Shown here piece by piece: positions 34,601 through 46,899 of a stretch of DNA of 64,000 nt. The first letter of the stretch is position 1, and every line of letters starts with the position of its first letter. The DNA is taken from contig NC_068347.1 of assembly GCF_014633365.1 (NCBI RefSeq), positions 24,202,433 to 24,266,432 of the forward strand. The letters run 5' to 3'. This DNA is from Diospyros lotus (Eukaryota > Streptophyta > Magnoliopsida > Ericales > Ebenaceae). The notes under the pieces were generated by a model that saw only the letters and a list, made by a program, of their open reading frames with translations, was not told where the DNA came from and made no database searches. The position numbers and the translations under genes are program-made.

Positions 34601-37600
34601 ATTCCAAGACTATTGATCCATAGTCGAAAGCATCTTTCATCCCTAGAAAATTGCTCATCATCTGTCATCATATTTGCAAAAGAAAATTTTTTGTTGTCTG
34701 TAGAGAGGCCATTCCTGCAAGAAAGATCTATATTTTACCAGTTCTTGAATCTCTCCTACCAAAATATAAAGACAAAATCATCAACAAGGTACAGCAAAAG
34801 GAAATAAATTGGCAGATCAAAGTTTAATGCCATACACATTAATGGATCTGCTCTGTGTGTATGTGCATGTGTCTGGTAGGATAAATACCTAGTTTCTGCA
34901 CAATGTTGAGTTGGAATACCCATGAAAAGATAAAAAGAAGAAATGGCTCCCCAAAGCAGTTATAACTATGAGAAGAGAAAATGAGAAATCATTTGTTCCA
35001 GTCAACAATCATGAAACTTCAATGGAAAAAATCTCCATGAAGAGCATGTTCACCCTAAATCACAATTAATAAATGTCCATGTGCCAGCACCAAGAAAATC
35101 CCATAGGTCCAAAGGTGTCCACTATCTACTCAATAACACCTATACAACAACAATATTCACAAGCCTTAATCACACAGATGGGGTTGGCTACATGAATGTA
35201 GACCTTGAGGCTCCAACCATCGCTATCATTGGCCATATCCTTTGTAAGACTATTATATCATATGTCATGTTAAAGAGTTTTCCACTAAATTTTATTTGGT
35301 CTTCCTCTATATTTAGCTACAAACTTCATTTCATTCACTAACCTCACACATATCTCTACCAGTCTTCTTCTCACATATTCCAAACCATCTTAATTGCATC
35401 TCTTGCATCTTATCTAAATAGGCACTCCTCAAGCCTTATTACGTATATTTTTTTTTTAATTTTGTCTTTTCTTGTATAGCCACACATCCACCAGAACATC
35501 CTAATCTCAGCTATACTCATCTTTTCTACTTGTTGATACTTAATGGCCCAACATTTTGAGGTATATAACAAAGATTGTTTTATAGGTATGGGATAAAAGT
35601 TTTCACTTTTTTGCTCTGGAAGAATTTTACGATCGCATAAAATGTTGTGTACAATAAATAAAACTGGAAGCAAAAAATCTTGAACAAAATTTACAAGATG
35701 TCATGAAGTTTATATTACAAAAGTAGTCCAGTTCCCACCTCTGATGGAATATTTGTGCAACAAATGCAAGATTCAGATTTGGAGAGCCTTCAACTATGTC
35801 CTTTGAGGTTATGTAACATTTGCAGTTCATTTTCTCTGCATGCTCAAGTACCAAGTTAGCCCTTTTTTCAGGATCCTTGGCATCTAAAGTGGCTGGACCG
35901 CAATGTTCAGGTGCAAGAACATTAAGCAGATATGCATAAGCTTCTCCATCCTGCAGTGCATGAGCATGTGATATTGGTTTGCAGGAAATTGGTTTGAAGC
36001 GGTAATATAATATTAGGTTCAGTGCCATGTGTCAAAATGGACCAAAATGTGATAAATATTTTCAGGCCATGGCAAGGTAATTAAGCAGATAAGACTTGTT
36101 CTATATGGTTGTGAAAAAAGGAGATCGCGTGGTTAATAAGTAGAAATAAGGATAATAATACATCTATACAAGAGGTCCTGTACCAAGTTCAATATTGGAT
36201 ATTCTGATGCCTGGCAAACAAACATAACAACAGATGACATACTTTTCCATCCAAACAATGTATATTGAAAATGGCACTCCTTGAGGCTTAAGTAACCCAG
36301 TGCCATTTGACAAATAAGGTGCCAGATACCTTTAAATCAGAAGAGAAATTTGTAACAGTTTTCTTGTAGCCCGCTTTCTTAAGATTAAAATTCATCCACT
36401 TTAACAAGACCCTTTCAGGGGTTAATCCCATAAGCTCTTCAATATCCTGGAAAATATACGATATATGATGATCATACACCCCTATTCAAATTAACACAGA
36501 AACATAAAAATTAAATAATCAAATTCAAACAATCAGTGGTCAATTACATTGTTGTCTTCCACCAATTCTACAAGCTGTGGTGACTTCCTGAGGCTGAGAT
36601 CTGCCAACAGTTGGATCTAAAGTGCACACAGTTAATACAGTACCAAACAAAGTGAAAGAACTATAAGCAACAATAACTCTTCAAAACTAGAAACTCTATG
36701 CCTCTATTTGTTATAACATGCTGCCTTGCTTCTGCGTAAATTTCCCCTTAACATTCTGAAAGCTAACATGCAAATATATGGAAAAGATGATGTATATGCA
36801 CCTTAATAATTTGACTAGTCAACCCAAGAACCAAATGTGGCTGCAAAATTGAAAAAAGTATATATATTATCACACCATGAAAATCATCATATATAACTGA
36901 CAAGGGAACTAAAAAAGACAGCCTCACTCTTCCTTCAACCAGATCCTGGTTGCCAATGTTAACCACTGTGCAGCCAATAGCCTTTGCTGAGTTGAGACAA
37001 AGGGTATGATTTTCATTCCTTTCCCAAGGGTTGAGTATTGTTTTGATGTTTATAGCTCGTTCATCAATTGTGCCCGGTACAGCAATGTTGATAAGCTTAC
37101 TGCATTTGCAAGCCATAAAAATACATCAAAACTACTCTGAACTACATTGGCCTTATGTAACATAATAAAGTAGAGTACTATAAAGCACACCCTGCTTTAA
37201 GTACCATAGAAGAACTCCATCTTTTGCAAGGTTAAATAGTGCATTTGTAGCTGGATCTATAGGAAGAAATTGCTTCAGAAATGGGTCTTCCCTCAGATAG
37301 CTATTGATATGCACAACATAAAATGCTTTCTCTGATTCACTAACAGTGTGAAGAAGAGTAGTCGTGGTAGCCTTAAGGAATGATGATGAGTTCTTTTGAC
37401 AACCCAATTTTTCTGTTGCTTGAGACTGCAGATACAAATATGTCTGCGCATTCAAATATATTAGTCCTCATATTATTTACAAGCTTGAAAATCCAGTAAG
37501 ACCGGAAATTCTAATTCATATGCGATATAGTTGGTAAATTCAGTACTTCTAACCATGTGAAAGTAGAATTAGGGCCTAAAACTTGTTATTTTAATTCTTC

Positions 37601-38118
37601 TTTCCATCCAAATATTTGTTCAACTATGTAAAATTAAAAAAGAAAAAAGAAAAATACATCATATAATATGGAAGAATTGTCACATAACTCACCCTGAGGA
37701 AGCCTTCAAAATCAAACTCATTATCCATATCAGAACTGATCTTGCTCAGTATTTCCCTAATATCCTCTTCCTTCAACATGTCACCAAAAGCTTTCAGTTT
37801 CACCATTGAAGAAGGCAAATCTCCTATTGTAACTTTACCATTCTGATTCTTTAGTGAAAGAAACTACGAAGAAAAACAGAGGAGAAAAAAATAATAGCAG
37901 GGGTCAGCTAGTGTGACAAAATAATCGTCAACAAACTTGCTCAACCAAATCAACTAGCAGAATTCCTATAGTGAATAACAATCTGAATTCTGAAAGGAAA
38001 TAATAAGAGGAGAGGGACTATAGAAAGATACTTTTGATTTGAGGCTGCGAAGTTCAACCTGTGTGAATTGGCTCTGAAGCAATTGATCAGAAACAAGAAC
38101 ACCCTCAAAACTAGACAT
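28680..38118 (-). CDS. FIM: Fimbrin (plastin-type actin-bundling protein), complete, 14 coding exons
   Basis: Fimbrin crosslinks actin filaments in the cytoplasm through two actin-binding domains, each made of two calponin-homology (CH) domains. Coding exons: 38118-38032, 37863-37693, 37425-37205, 37099-36928, 36840-36802, 36616-36548, 36446-36330, 35950-35739, 34714-34559, 34148-33949, 32165-32008, 31925-31829, 31375-31284, 28976-28680. Phases join to 695 codons plus TGA, the normal plant length. The N-terminal region (residues 1 to about 120) is EF-hand-like. CH signatures include [15 protein letters not shown] and NPWERNEN (CH1), [14 protein letters not shown] and [11 protein letters not shown] (CH2), RLWINSLG and [14 protein letters not shown] (CH3), [10 protein letters not shown] and [14 protein letters not shown] (CH4). 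The C-terminal tail is Ser/Thr-rich and contains a 14-residue tandem duplication. The last intron (2.3 kb) holds a foldback/MULE-like element with a nested Cassandra; two other introns hold RTE fragments. Confidence 0.96.
28741..28832 (-). repeat. 42-bp in-frame tandem duplication in the fimbrin tail
   Basis: The C-terminal tail repeats [14 protein letters not shown] as [14 protein letters not shown]. The DNA units are 42 bp apart (tcaag at 28751 and 28793). It adds 14 residues to the variable tail. Confidence 0.85.
29480..29508. repeat. Perfect 12-bp inverted repeat in the left arm
   Basis: gttaatgtgtcc and ggacacattaac pair around a 5-base loop (ataat). This segment is absent from the right arm of the host element. 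Confidence 0.85.
30305..30530 (+). repeat. Cassandra 5' LTR with 5S rRNA-like segment
   Basis: The segment near 30411-30474 resembles plant 5S rRNA (aacgtgcttgagc, then gggatgggtgaccccctggg, corresponding to the internal-promoter region of 5S genes). Confidence 0.85.
30717..30941 (+). repeat. Cassandra 3' LTR with 5S rRNA-like segment
   Basis: This partner LTR carries gttaagcgtgcttgagc and ggatgggtgaccctttggg, close to plant 5S rRNA box A and box C. Confidence 0.85.
31497..31511. repeat. Poly-C tract (15) in a fimbrin intron
   Basis: Homopolymer run of 15 C between the exons ending at 31375 and 31829. Confidence 0.9.
32560..33730 (-). mobile_element. RTE-type LINE remnant: endonuclease and start of RT
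   Basis: The minus strand at about 33700-33290 translates piecewise to an apurinic-type endonuclease ([27 protein letters not shown], then [12 protein letters not shown] and HLVTYKSS), and further on to the RT lead-in ([18 protein letters not shown], then [15 protein letters not shown]). These match the plant RTE LINE layout. It has many stops. It lies in the fimbrin intron 32166-33948. Confidence 0.75.
35142..35620 (-). mobile_element. RTE-type LINE 3' fragment
   Basis: The minus strand reads [20 protein letters not shown] and then [19 protein letters not shown], the typical C-terminus of plant RTE LINEs, followed by the 3' end motif (atgtagccaaccccatctgtg) and a TTG-type tail (plus-strand acaacaacaat near 35145). 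It is a 5'-truncated insertion in the fimbrin intron 34715-35738. Confidence 0.8.
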
Positions 38119-39000
38119 CTTCTTATGTAGAACTCACTATCTTGGAGACAAAAATGGATCGCCAGTTTTCTTTCTGCTCAAATTTCAGTAAATTCAGCAA
38201 AATTCAACAAAAATATATAGACCAATAATTCAAACAAATACCAGACGCAGTAACTGATATTCGTATCAACGTATTCAGACAATAACAATGGCTAATGCAA
38301 GTTGGCAGCAAAATTTATAACAGTCTCCAAATTCAAACATTGTCAATAAATGCTACGAAAATCATTTGAAATCCACAAGGAAAATGTGGCATTGAAGAGA
38401 ATTTAAAACCTGAAAACCGCAGAAACTAGAGACTCCGTGGTTGGTTTCTTACTTTTATTCAAGATCTTTTGTCCCTAAAGTAACGAAAATAAACTGGTTA
38501 AGAAGCAAGGACCGCTAACTAATTAATTAATAGAGTTCTGCCGGCAATGAAGTTACGAAAATGAATTGAAATCCAAAAGAGAAAACACGAAAGAAGAGAA
38601 TTCGCAAACACATAGAAACCGTGGAAACCAGAAACTCAATAGACTGGAATCTCTCTTTCCTCGAGCGTCGCGGCAAAAAAACTCGTTAGGCACCAATTGT
38701 CAGACCTCAAGGAATGATTTGAAATGGAATTGAAGCGAAGAAAGAAACCGAGAGGACTGAAGACAATTCACAAAATACCTGTGGAAACCAGTGATTCAAT
38801 CCGTTGAACTCCTGGTTTCTCTCTTCGTTCAGGCCTTGGAAAACCGTTCCTCTCGATTCTGATGCAGAAACACGGAGAGTGCATCGAGTTTTGCTTCCAC
38901 GGAGAGCAAAGAGAGAGAGAGAGAGAGAGAAGGCACGGGAGACACTTCATAAGAGGACGAAGCGTTGGAGAAATGAAGAGCTGACGCGCGGCCGCATGGT
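38119..39000 (-). promoter_or_regulatory. Fimbrin 5'UTR and promoter region
   Basis: Upstream of the ATG at 38118 the DNA contains the diverged triplication and a (GA)n tract at 38908-38931, which reads CT on the transcribed sense strand, as in many plant leaders. The transcription start is unknown. Confidence 0.4.
38355..38800 (-). repeat. Three diverged tandem copies in the fimbrin 5' region
   Basis: Related blocks start near 38355, 38555 and 38708. Each has a tttgaaat/attgaaat core, then a gaagagaatt-like stretch, then gaaaccgNNgaaaccag-like sequence. They lie in the leader/promoter. A donor-like CACAG|GTATTTTG on the minus strand near 38778 suggests a spliced leader. Confidence 0.55.
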
Positions 39001-39179
39001 GAATAGATGGACGCGCTCTACATGTCAGACAGCTCGCGGCTTCGGTTGCCACGTGTACGGCCACCTCAGCAACTTCGGTGTCCTTTCTTCAACTACCTGC
39101 GAACGTGTTTACTGTTTAGCGCCTGTCCTATCATATCAGGCCAAACCCGATACCAGATACTCTCTCCGAAGGTAAATGT

Positions 39180-40380
39180 GATTCCCATACTTGAATTTGA
39201 TGATTTTTAATATTAATAATATTTTATATATTTATATTAATACAGTACATAATATAAAATATCACCATAATTATCAAATACTTAAATTAAGTATTGATAT
39301 AACATTTTTATTAAAAGTGAATCAGTTTATTTAATTTGAATAATAATAATTAAATTCTTACCCTTATTAAATAGTAAATTGAACTATTTTTACTAACGAA
39401 ATTAAATATACGAAGTTTTGCGAGATCAAATGCCCTTATTTTGTAAATTAACAAGTCACTTTTACCTCCAAATTTACAAATTACCTTTGACTTTAAATCT
39501 TACGAATCATATTTAATCTCACATTTATTAATTATATGAAGTCTTGAACCTTAAAAACTATCATTAAAAACATTTAAAAAATCTTAAATCATTAAAAATT
39601 ATCACGAGGGATATGTTCCATAAAATCAGCAACAATAATCGATCAATCATTATTGCAATCAATACTTGATAGTCACAGCTCTCACCAATAACTACCAACA
39701 GTACCCATGGCTAACTGTGAAAGCATGTTTCGTATTAACTTTTAACACTTTCTTAAATGGAATTAACTTGATGTAAACATTTGAATGGTGCTCCCAGCAA
39801 GCTTCATGACAGTCATTACTAATTCATTCAGTGTAGGGAAACTTTTAAGCAATGTGGAGTAACATTTCATGTCATGTCCTAAAAACAAATACATTGGTGG
39901 CCCATTGCATCATCATCAGTGTAGGGTTATTCTAACTTCTTCTATTTGTTGGTCCACATACATTATTTGTTTTTGACAAAAATCCAAATGCTCTCAACAA
40001 ATTAAGTTGCATCCTTAAAATTCTAAATGACAAAAGTTATTGACCCTATATATCTAAATGTAACTTAAATAAAAAATATGAAATGATATTTTTCTTTTCT
40101 TAGAATTAAAAAAAAAAACATTTGCGAAACACCATTTTTGTCAAAAATAATAATAAAAAAATTAACTTCCTTGTCCTTGAAAATTTTAGAATAGTTAGTC
40201 CCCTTTAGTTTCAAAAATTATTTTTTATGTTCCAAAAGATATAGCATTCATTTTTAGAAAATTTAAAAATATAAAAATGATATTTTCTAAATCATAACAT
40301 AAAGTTTAAAATTAAGAATTTGAGTTTTTTTATTTTATAACAAGAGAAGCAATTATTTAATAGAAAATTTGAGTTCTATT
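39180..40380. other. AT-rich spacer upstream of fimbrin
   Basis: Low-complexity AT-rich DNA with no recognised gene or bounded element. Confidence 0.5.
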
Positions 40381-40384
40381 TTGG

Positions 40385-43300
40385 AATGATTTTTTGCAAA
40401 CTTGATATAGAGCTCTTGTTAATTATTGTTGGCTTTCTAGATATCCTTGTAGCAAGCCTTCTTTCTTGCAAAAGGGGATCTCTAACCATGCCCTGTGGTG
40501 GTTAGTATGTTGGAGTCTAGTAGGTTTAATGGGGGTTCATTCCACTTCCTTAACCATTTGGCATATTACCCTTTGTTTTTTAGCAAAGTGGCTGCCAGTT
40601 GGGTTGTGGAGGTTCGTGGGTTTCCTATGTTTAGGTTAGTTCAAAAGCTCAAGGTGGTGAAAACTGCCATGAAGCTCCTCAATAGTTCTACTAGTCATGC
40701 TATCGAAGCAGTGGATCTTCATGCTTGATTGTTTCAAGTGTAGCAGTCCCTCATTGATAGGCCTAATGATTCTGCTATCCGTCAAAGAGAGCTTGAGTTG
40801 AGTAGGGAATTTTCAGCTACCTTAGCTCAAGAGTCTGATTTTTTTCGTATTCAAGCGCGAGTCAAGTGGGCTGTAGAGAGGGATCGATGCTCTTGTTTCT
40901 TCTTTTGAACCGTGATGGCTCATCATAATCACCATCATGTCCTTAGTTTGCAGAGGGCAGATGGCTCAATTACAAATTATAGCAAGGATATAGTGGGCAC
41001 CTTTATGTCTTATTGCCAACAGCTCTGGGTAGCAATACTCATGTGGTAGATTTTCGTCTTGAAAACAATACCCCTTTTGTGGATAGGCAACTGGCTCATG
41101 ATCAGTGGACGGGGCTTATCGCAATAGCAACCCCTGAAAAAGTTAAGTAGTCTCTCTTTAGTATGGGCGATGATAAAACGCCCAAGCCAGATGGTTTTAT
41201 TGTCAAGTTCTTCCAAAAGGCTTGGGAAGTGGTGGACTTTTATGTGGTAGAGGTTGCTCACAGTTTCTTTGTCACAAGTCACTTATTAAAAAAGGTTAAT
41301 ACCACTATCATTAGTCTTATTCCCAAATTTTTTTACCTGGAGTCCCATAGTCAATTCATGTCAATTTCTTTTTATAATGTCATATATAAGGTCATCATTC
41401 AAATTTTGGCTAATAGGCTTAAAGCGGTGCTTCTGAGGTTGGTGGATGAGACCCAAACTACCTTTGTGCGAAGTCGGGCGATAGTTGAAAATGTCTTGCT
41501 AATGTATGAGTTGGTCCATTAATACCACTTCTACAAAGGTCCCTCATGCTGTGCTATGAAAGTAGACCTAACTAAGGCCTATAATTTTATGGAGTGGGAT
41601 TTCCTTCTTGAGGTCCTCTGTTTGATGAATTTCTCTTCTTAGTTTTGTACATGGGTTAAGGAATGTGTCATGACTTCTCGTTGTTCAGTTAAGATTAATG
41701 GAAAATTGTATAGTTTTTTTCCCAAGTGATTGAGGATTGAGGCAGTGGGACCTATTATCGCCCTACCTTTTCGTTCTAGTCATATAGGTCTTATAGGGCA
41801 TGGTGTGTCAGTATTCCCAATCTACAGATTTCTAGTTCCATTGAAAGTGTAAGTAGACGAGGATGGTGGTGCTCACGTTTGCTGATGATTTGTTGTTGTT
41901 CTCTCATAGAGACTTTTCTTCTGTTAGCATCTTGAAGTCTTGTTTGGAAAGGTTTGCTTATTTGTTGGGTCTTCATGCTAATCCCTTGAAAAACAATTTC
42001 TTTATTCTGTGTAGTGACGAGGCTTTAAGGGAGGAGCTCTATCTTGCTTCGGGGTTTGTTTCCTATGAGATATTTGGGGGTTCCTTTGTTGTCCATAAGC
42101 CGTCGTATAAGGACTGCAAGCCTATTTTGGATAAAGTGGGGAGTAAAGTGTGTTCGTGGCATAGTCATTCGCTTTATTTTAGCAGTCGACTTTAGCTGGC
42201 ATATTCTGTTATCTCTATCATTTATTTGTATTGGGCCTCTATTTTCTTTTTACCTAAGTGGGTGCTCAAGGAGCTTGAGTAACTAGTGTGAAATTTCATC
42301 TAGAATGGTAATGAGTTGGATTCCTATCAGGCGAAGGTTGTCTGACAATTCGTGTGTTGTCGTAAGAAGTAAGTGAGTCTAAGTCTAAAGCCTTTATATG
42401 TTTGGAACTAAGCTCTAGTTGTGAAATGGATTTGGAGATTGCTCCCAGGTGATTATGAGTCGTTATGGGTTAAGTGGGTCCACACTTATCGAATTAAGGA
42501 CAAGTGTTTTTGGTTTCTTCCAGTGCCTTATTTCTATCCCTAGTACTAGAGGAAAATGTTATATGTTTGTCTTTTGGTGCGTGACAAGTTTGGTTGGAGG
42601 GTTGGTAATGGTAGCAGAATCTTCCTGTGGTACGACCAATGGCATCATCTCGAGGTACTAGTTGATAAATTCTATAGCCAGCTGCCCCGATAATTGGAAA
42701 TTTCTATTTGTACTCGTGTTTTTGAGATCATTGTCGATGGTGTTTGGTCTTGGTCGAATAGGGCTTCCTTGGGATCTCTGGACATTATCCAATAGCGTAT
42801 GCTTGGCCCCCCATAGGTTGAGCACCATGATGAGCTTCGGTGGCTCCCAACCCCTAATGGATCTTTTTTTTTTTTTGTTTGGTCTGCTTTACAGGTTTTT
42901 TGTTGCAACATCTGCATGTTCTATGGCATCGTTTGGTAAGGCATAGTATTGTCATTCTTACTCATGCACTTATTTGCTAGTTAACAATTAGGGAGCCCTT
43001 ATATTCTTTTGATTGTATTAACCTGTTTTACCTTTGCCTAATAGGTATTTTCTATGCAAAGCAATAGTGGAACGGCATAGCCATTTGTTCTTTGATTGTT
43101 CATATTCTAAGCAGATATTATCCTTCTTTGGGCATTCAAATAAATTTGGATGGCCTTGGCAATAATGGGAAATTGAAGTGTTACTAATCATTTGATTTTG
43201 TAGGCAATGGTGTACTTTATCTGGAAAGAGCAAAACAACATATGCTTTATGGAGCAGAAGCACTCCTTGTCCTAGTTGACGTATCAGATTTAGTGTGTCG

Positions 43301-43783
43301 TGTGGGTACGGTTGGTCGCCTTTCCCTTTCCTCATTCCTTTCAGAGCCGCACTCTATGGCACTTTTGGCGACTTCCAATCGACCAGTCCTTTGTACTCCA
43401 CTAAGGCGTTTCGCTTAGTATCTTGGGCCTACATCATTGATTATGCACTCTCGCTTTGCTGAATGTCTTCTCCACTAGCTTGGGTTACTTAGTAGTGAGG
43501 GGGTTGATAGTATACTCCTAAATCAATCTTCTCATAAAACATTTGTATGGGTTATAAGTATGCTAATGCACTCTAAGTTTTCCTTAGTGTCCTTGCTATG
43601 TTGATCCTCACTACTGCTCTTTTTTGGGCATCAAGGTCTTCAGTGTTTTTGTTAATCATTAATTGGCCTTTTCATATGATAGTTGTGTATCCTTAGTTTT
43701 GAGAATGTTATCTCTCTTCAGTGTTTAGGTTTGTTTTCACTGTTTGTTAGTTTTGTCTCTTTATGTTTTTGTATGGCATGAGA
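40385..43783 (+). mobile_element. L1-type LINE remnant, interrupted at its 3' end by a solo LTR
   Basis: Plus-strand fragments in shifting frames give the end of the endonuclease region (NGGSFHFLNHLAYYPLFF), the RT start (PKPDGFIVKFFQKAWEVV, IIQILANRLKAVLL, CAMKVDLTKAY), the RT catalytic box (FADDLLLFSHRD near 41877), a thumb motif (MRYLGVPLLSISRRI) and the C-terminal zf-RVT-like part (MVYFIWKEQNN near 43210). There are many stops. Sequence after the solo LTR (44544-44600) may be its last bases. Confidence 0.8.
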
Positions 43784-44538
43784 TGTTGATATATGATTCA
43801 AAATATATTGATATGTTATATTTTATTTTATTAATTCATGTAAATGACATATGGTATATGGTATTATATTTTATGTTAAATAAATTGACAAATATATAGT
43901 TCGTGTGCATTTCATTTGCATTGCATTGGGCTAATATATATGTGTTCAATGGCTGGTTGTTTGTGGACCATTGATTATCACCTTAGAACCCCTTGATCCA
44001 AGGGCTGCCATCATTTCCCCTCTTTGCATATAAAGGCATTTCAATTGTCTATTAACAAATGAGAAGAGAGAACTTCACACACGAACAAAAGAATAAACCA
44101 TGCGGGACAAAGAGAGAGATGAACGAAGCGAGAAATCCAACTAGGTATCGATTCTTTCACTATTCTCATGGTTTGGTGAGTATGAGAGATGTATAGAGAG
44201 ATTGTCGATGTGGGAGTGCAGGGTTGCTCGATTATTGAGCGTGTACTTTATTTTATCATCTTCATTACTTTGTAAGTTGGTTGTCGAGTTTTTTTTTATT
44301 TCTTTAGTTGTAATATATCTTTGTTATCATTGTAAATCCATGGTATATTATAGTGGATTGACTAAGGTGAAGCCCTACCATGAGTAGGATTATTTTGATC
44401 CAAACACATAAACGTTGTGTTCTTCAATTTTTGTTTTTTGTTGTGTGTGTTGTGTTCATATTTCATTTATTTGATTTGTTCCGATTTGGATCTTGGTACT
44501 ATTGTAGTTTGTTGTGTTATTTTCGCAGAATATTAACA
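43784..44538. mobile_element. Solo LTR (755 bp) with perfect 5-bp target duplication
   Basis: It starts TGTTGATATATG, ends GAATATTAACA and is flanked by tgaga on both sides (43779-43783, 44539-44543). A TATA-like element (gcatataaagg near 44028) is inside. No internal domain or partner LTR is present, which indicates LTR-LTR recombination. The family is not recognised. Confidence 0.8.
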
Positions 44539-44599
44539 TGAGACATGTTTTGATAATTTGTAGACGCTTTGTAATTTTTGTTTTATGCAAAAATTATTT

Positions 44600-45200
44600 A
44601 TAAGAACAAAAATAAAAATCCTAGCAAAAATGCCCTAAGTTATTCCCTCAATCTCTCAACATTATGTTTTCATGAAAAATAATATTCAAAATCACTATAT
44701 TTTTATTAAAATAATAGTGATTGACTTATGCTACAATTTAAGCCAGCAATTTCTAAATCTATTTGTTTTTTATGTTTTTTTTTTTTCCTTTTACTGAAAT
44801 CATACCCATATTCGCCGACTCCCTGATAGACGCTCGGCCTAGGCCAAGGCGGTGCGGCCCATGGGCTTCAAATCTATAACAGGATTGCTTGGGCCTCTTC
44901 CCTTAACAAGAAAAGCCTTGAATTGGGCCTCCTTTCACATTTTGCAGCATTTCAGTTCATCATTTTCCAACCCAAAAACCATAAACTCTAAAAACTTTTT
45001 AAATGCTATTTGTAAGAGTTTGTCGTTTTGTTGGTATGGATCAAATTAAAAAAATTATAATTAAAATCGAAATTCAATATTTTGATTTTAATTTTAGTAA
45101 TTTAAGTTTGATTTAGTTACGATTTTAGTAAAAATTAAAACCAAACCAAACTATTTTCAATCATAATTAGATGCCTTTTGAAAAGTCAACTACACTTCCC
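44600..45200. other. Spacer without recognised genes
   Basis: AT-rich with one GC-richer patch at about 44820-44950. No coding signature was recognised. Confidence 0.4.
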
Positions 45201-45203
45201 TAA

Positions 45204-45805
45204 GACCATCTCCAACCCAACCCCAAATTTGGAGTAAAATCTCAAATTTGGGATAAAACTCTCTCCAACCCACTCCCAAATCCTACCTCAAATTTGGGGT
45301 TATGAATAATATTACCCCAAATTTGAGGTTGCACTATTTCTTTACCAAAAATTTGGGGTAATATATTTATTCATATTTTGCCCCCTCATTTTAATTATAA
45401 CAAAATTTAATTCCTTTTGTATCCTACCTTTATATATTTTTACATTTTTATTTACTTATTATTAGTATTAATAATATTTAAATAATATTAATCAATTAAT
45501 TAATAATAATTAATAAATTTTATCGTGTTCATTATAATGTTTTATTAATTGAGATAGTAAATGTAATGTTTTTAATTTTTAATATTATTGATAATTAATT
45601 TTTTTTAGTAAATTATATAATTTTTAGGTAATAATTTAAATTGATATATAATAAATAAATAAATAATTTACATTATAAAAAATATTTAAAACAAAAAAAT
45701 AAAGAAAAAAAGAATAAACTATTCCTTTACCCCAAATTTGGGGGTTAAGGGTTGGAGAGAAATTAGTTCTTACCCCAAATTTAAGGTGAAGAGTTGGAGA
45801 TGCCC
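45204..45805. mobile_element. Tourist-like MITE (PIF/Harbinger type)
   Basis: The inverted ends GACCATCTCCAACCC and GGGCATCTCCAAC (reverse complement of the right end) are flanked by TAA on both sides (45201-45203, 45806-45808). Copies of ccccaaatttgggg recur near both ends. It is about 600 bp with an AT-rich middle and no coding capacity. The 3-bp TAA duplication fits PIF/Harbinger. Confidence 0.8.
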
Positions 45806-46174
45806 TAAACATAAACTACTCTATAGGTAGGTTGTACCATTAAATTTCACTGTACACAAATAGAGTGGTGGTTGCTGCTAAAACTTCCATAATAATGCTA
45901 AAATTTATGGATTCAACCATTAATGTTATGGCAATTGCCACTATTATAGCTTTTTGGGTTATTGTAAGTATCTGTAAATTTATCTATGAATAGGGACTAA
46001 AAATTCTTTTTATAGTTAAAATAAAATAAGCTTCCAATTTTGTTTAGAAAGAAAAGGAATTGATGTAAAAGAAGAGGAATTTTCTTGTAATTTTTAACCA
46101 CACAAGGGGTGAAATCGTAAACCTGCAAAAGATCGTGGAAATGGAAGTGGGGAAGCGTGCAACTATCCCACTCC

Positions 46175-46230
46175 AACTTCCTCCATCTCTCTCTCTCTCT
46201 ACCCAAATGCAATCAATCAATCAATCAATT
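46175..46230. repeat. CT microsatellite and (CAAT)n run
   Basis: tctctctctctct near 46187-46200 is followed by about five copies of caat near 46209-46229. Confidence 0.85.
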
Positions 46231-46899
46231 TTAGTTAAAATTATTTATTTTTTTCATTTATAGATACATTGGAAGCTGAGAGCTTTGATGTATTCAACAC
46301 CAAATCAAACCTTCATTGGATTGGCTTGGCTAGGCTAGGCTAGTGCATATATTTTATTTAGCCAGCCTGGAAATGATTAAATCTGAATGCAGGTTGCAAC
46401 TATGGGCTTGGGGGGCTTCATCGAAATATTTTACCCAAAAAAAGTAGATATTTTTGATTGTATTGTAAATAATAAGTGTACTTGTTGTCTTGTCTCTTAT
46501 ATATAAGGTTCTTTTTGTTTTGACAAAAACATATAGCGCCGCGCTTGAAGCGGTCGAAATCTGGCACCATACACCCAGCAAGGCAGACCCACGAACGTCG
46601 TTTTCCTGTGAATAATAGAATAGATTCGATAGCTTATGGCCCAAACTAGGCTTCTATGGCTCTCTCTCTCTGTACCCACTACTAACTACTACCACTACTA
46701 CTACCCGGCTATGAGCTACCTTCGAGTGAGAAACGTGAGAACCTGCTCACGTTACGTGGGACCCGCAGCTTCATGCGCACCCGCACCTTATTCTTGCCTA
46801 CGTGGAGAATCACACAAACCTCCTTTTTGCATCCTTAACCTTATTAGACTGTACATTAATAAGTCAGGTCAATTTTTATTAATAAAATCTTAAAAATTA

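Noticed and set aside
38804..39210. Plus-strand frames of 67 and 123 codons upstream of fimbrin
   Set aside because: They lie over the fimbrin leader and its GA repeat; codon content is Arg/Glu-rich from the repeat and no domain is seen.
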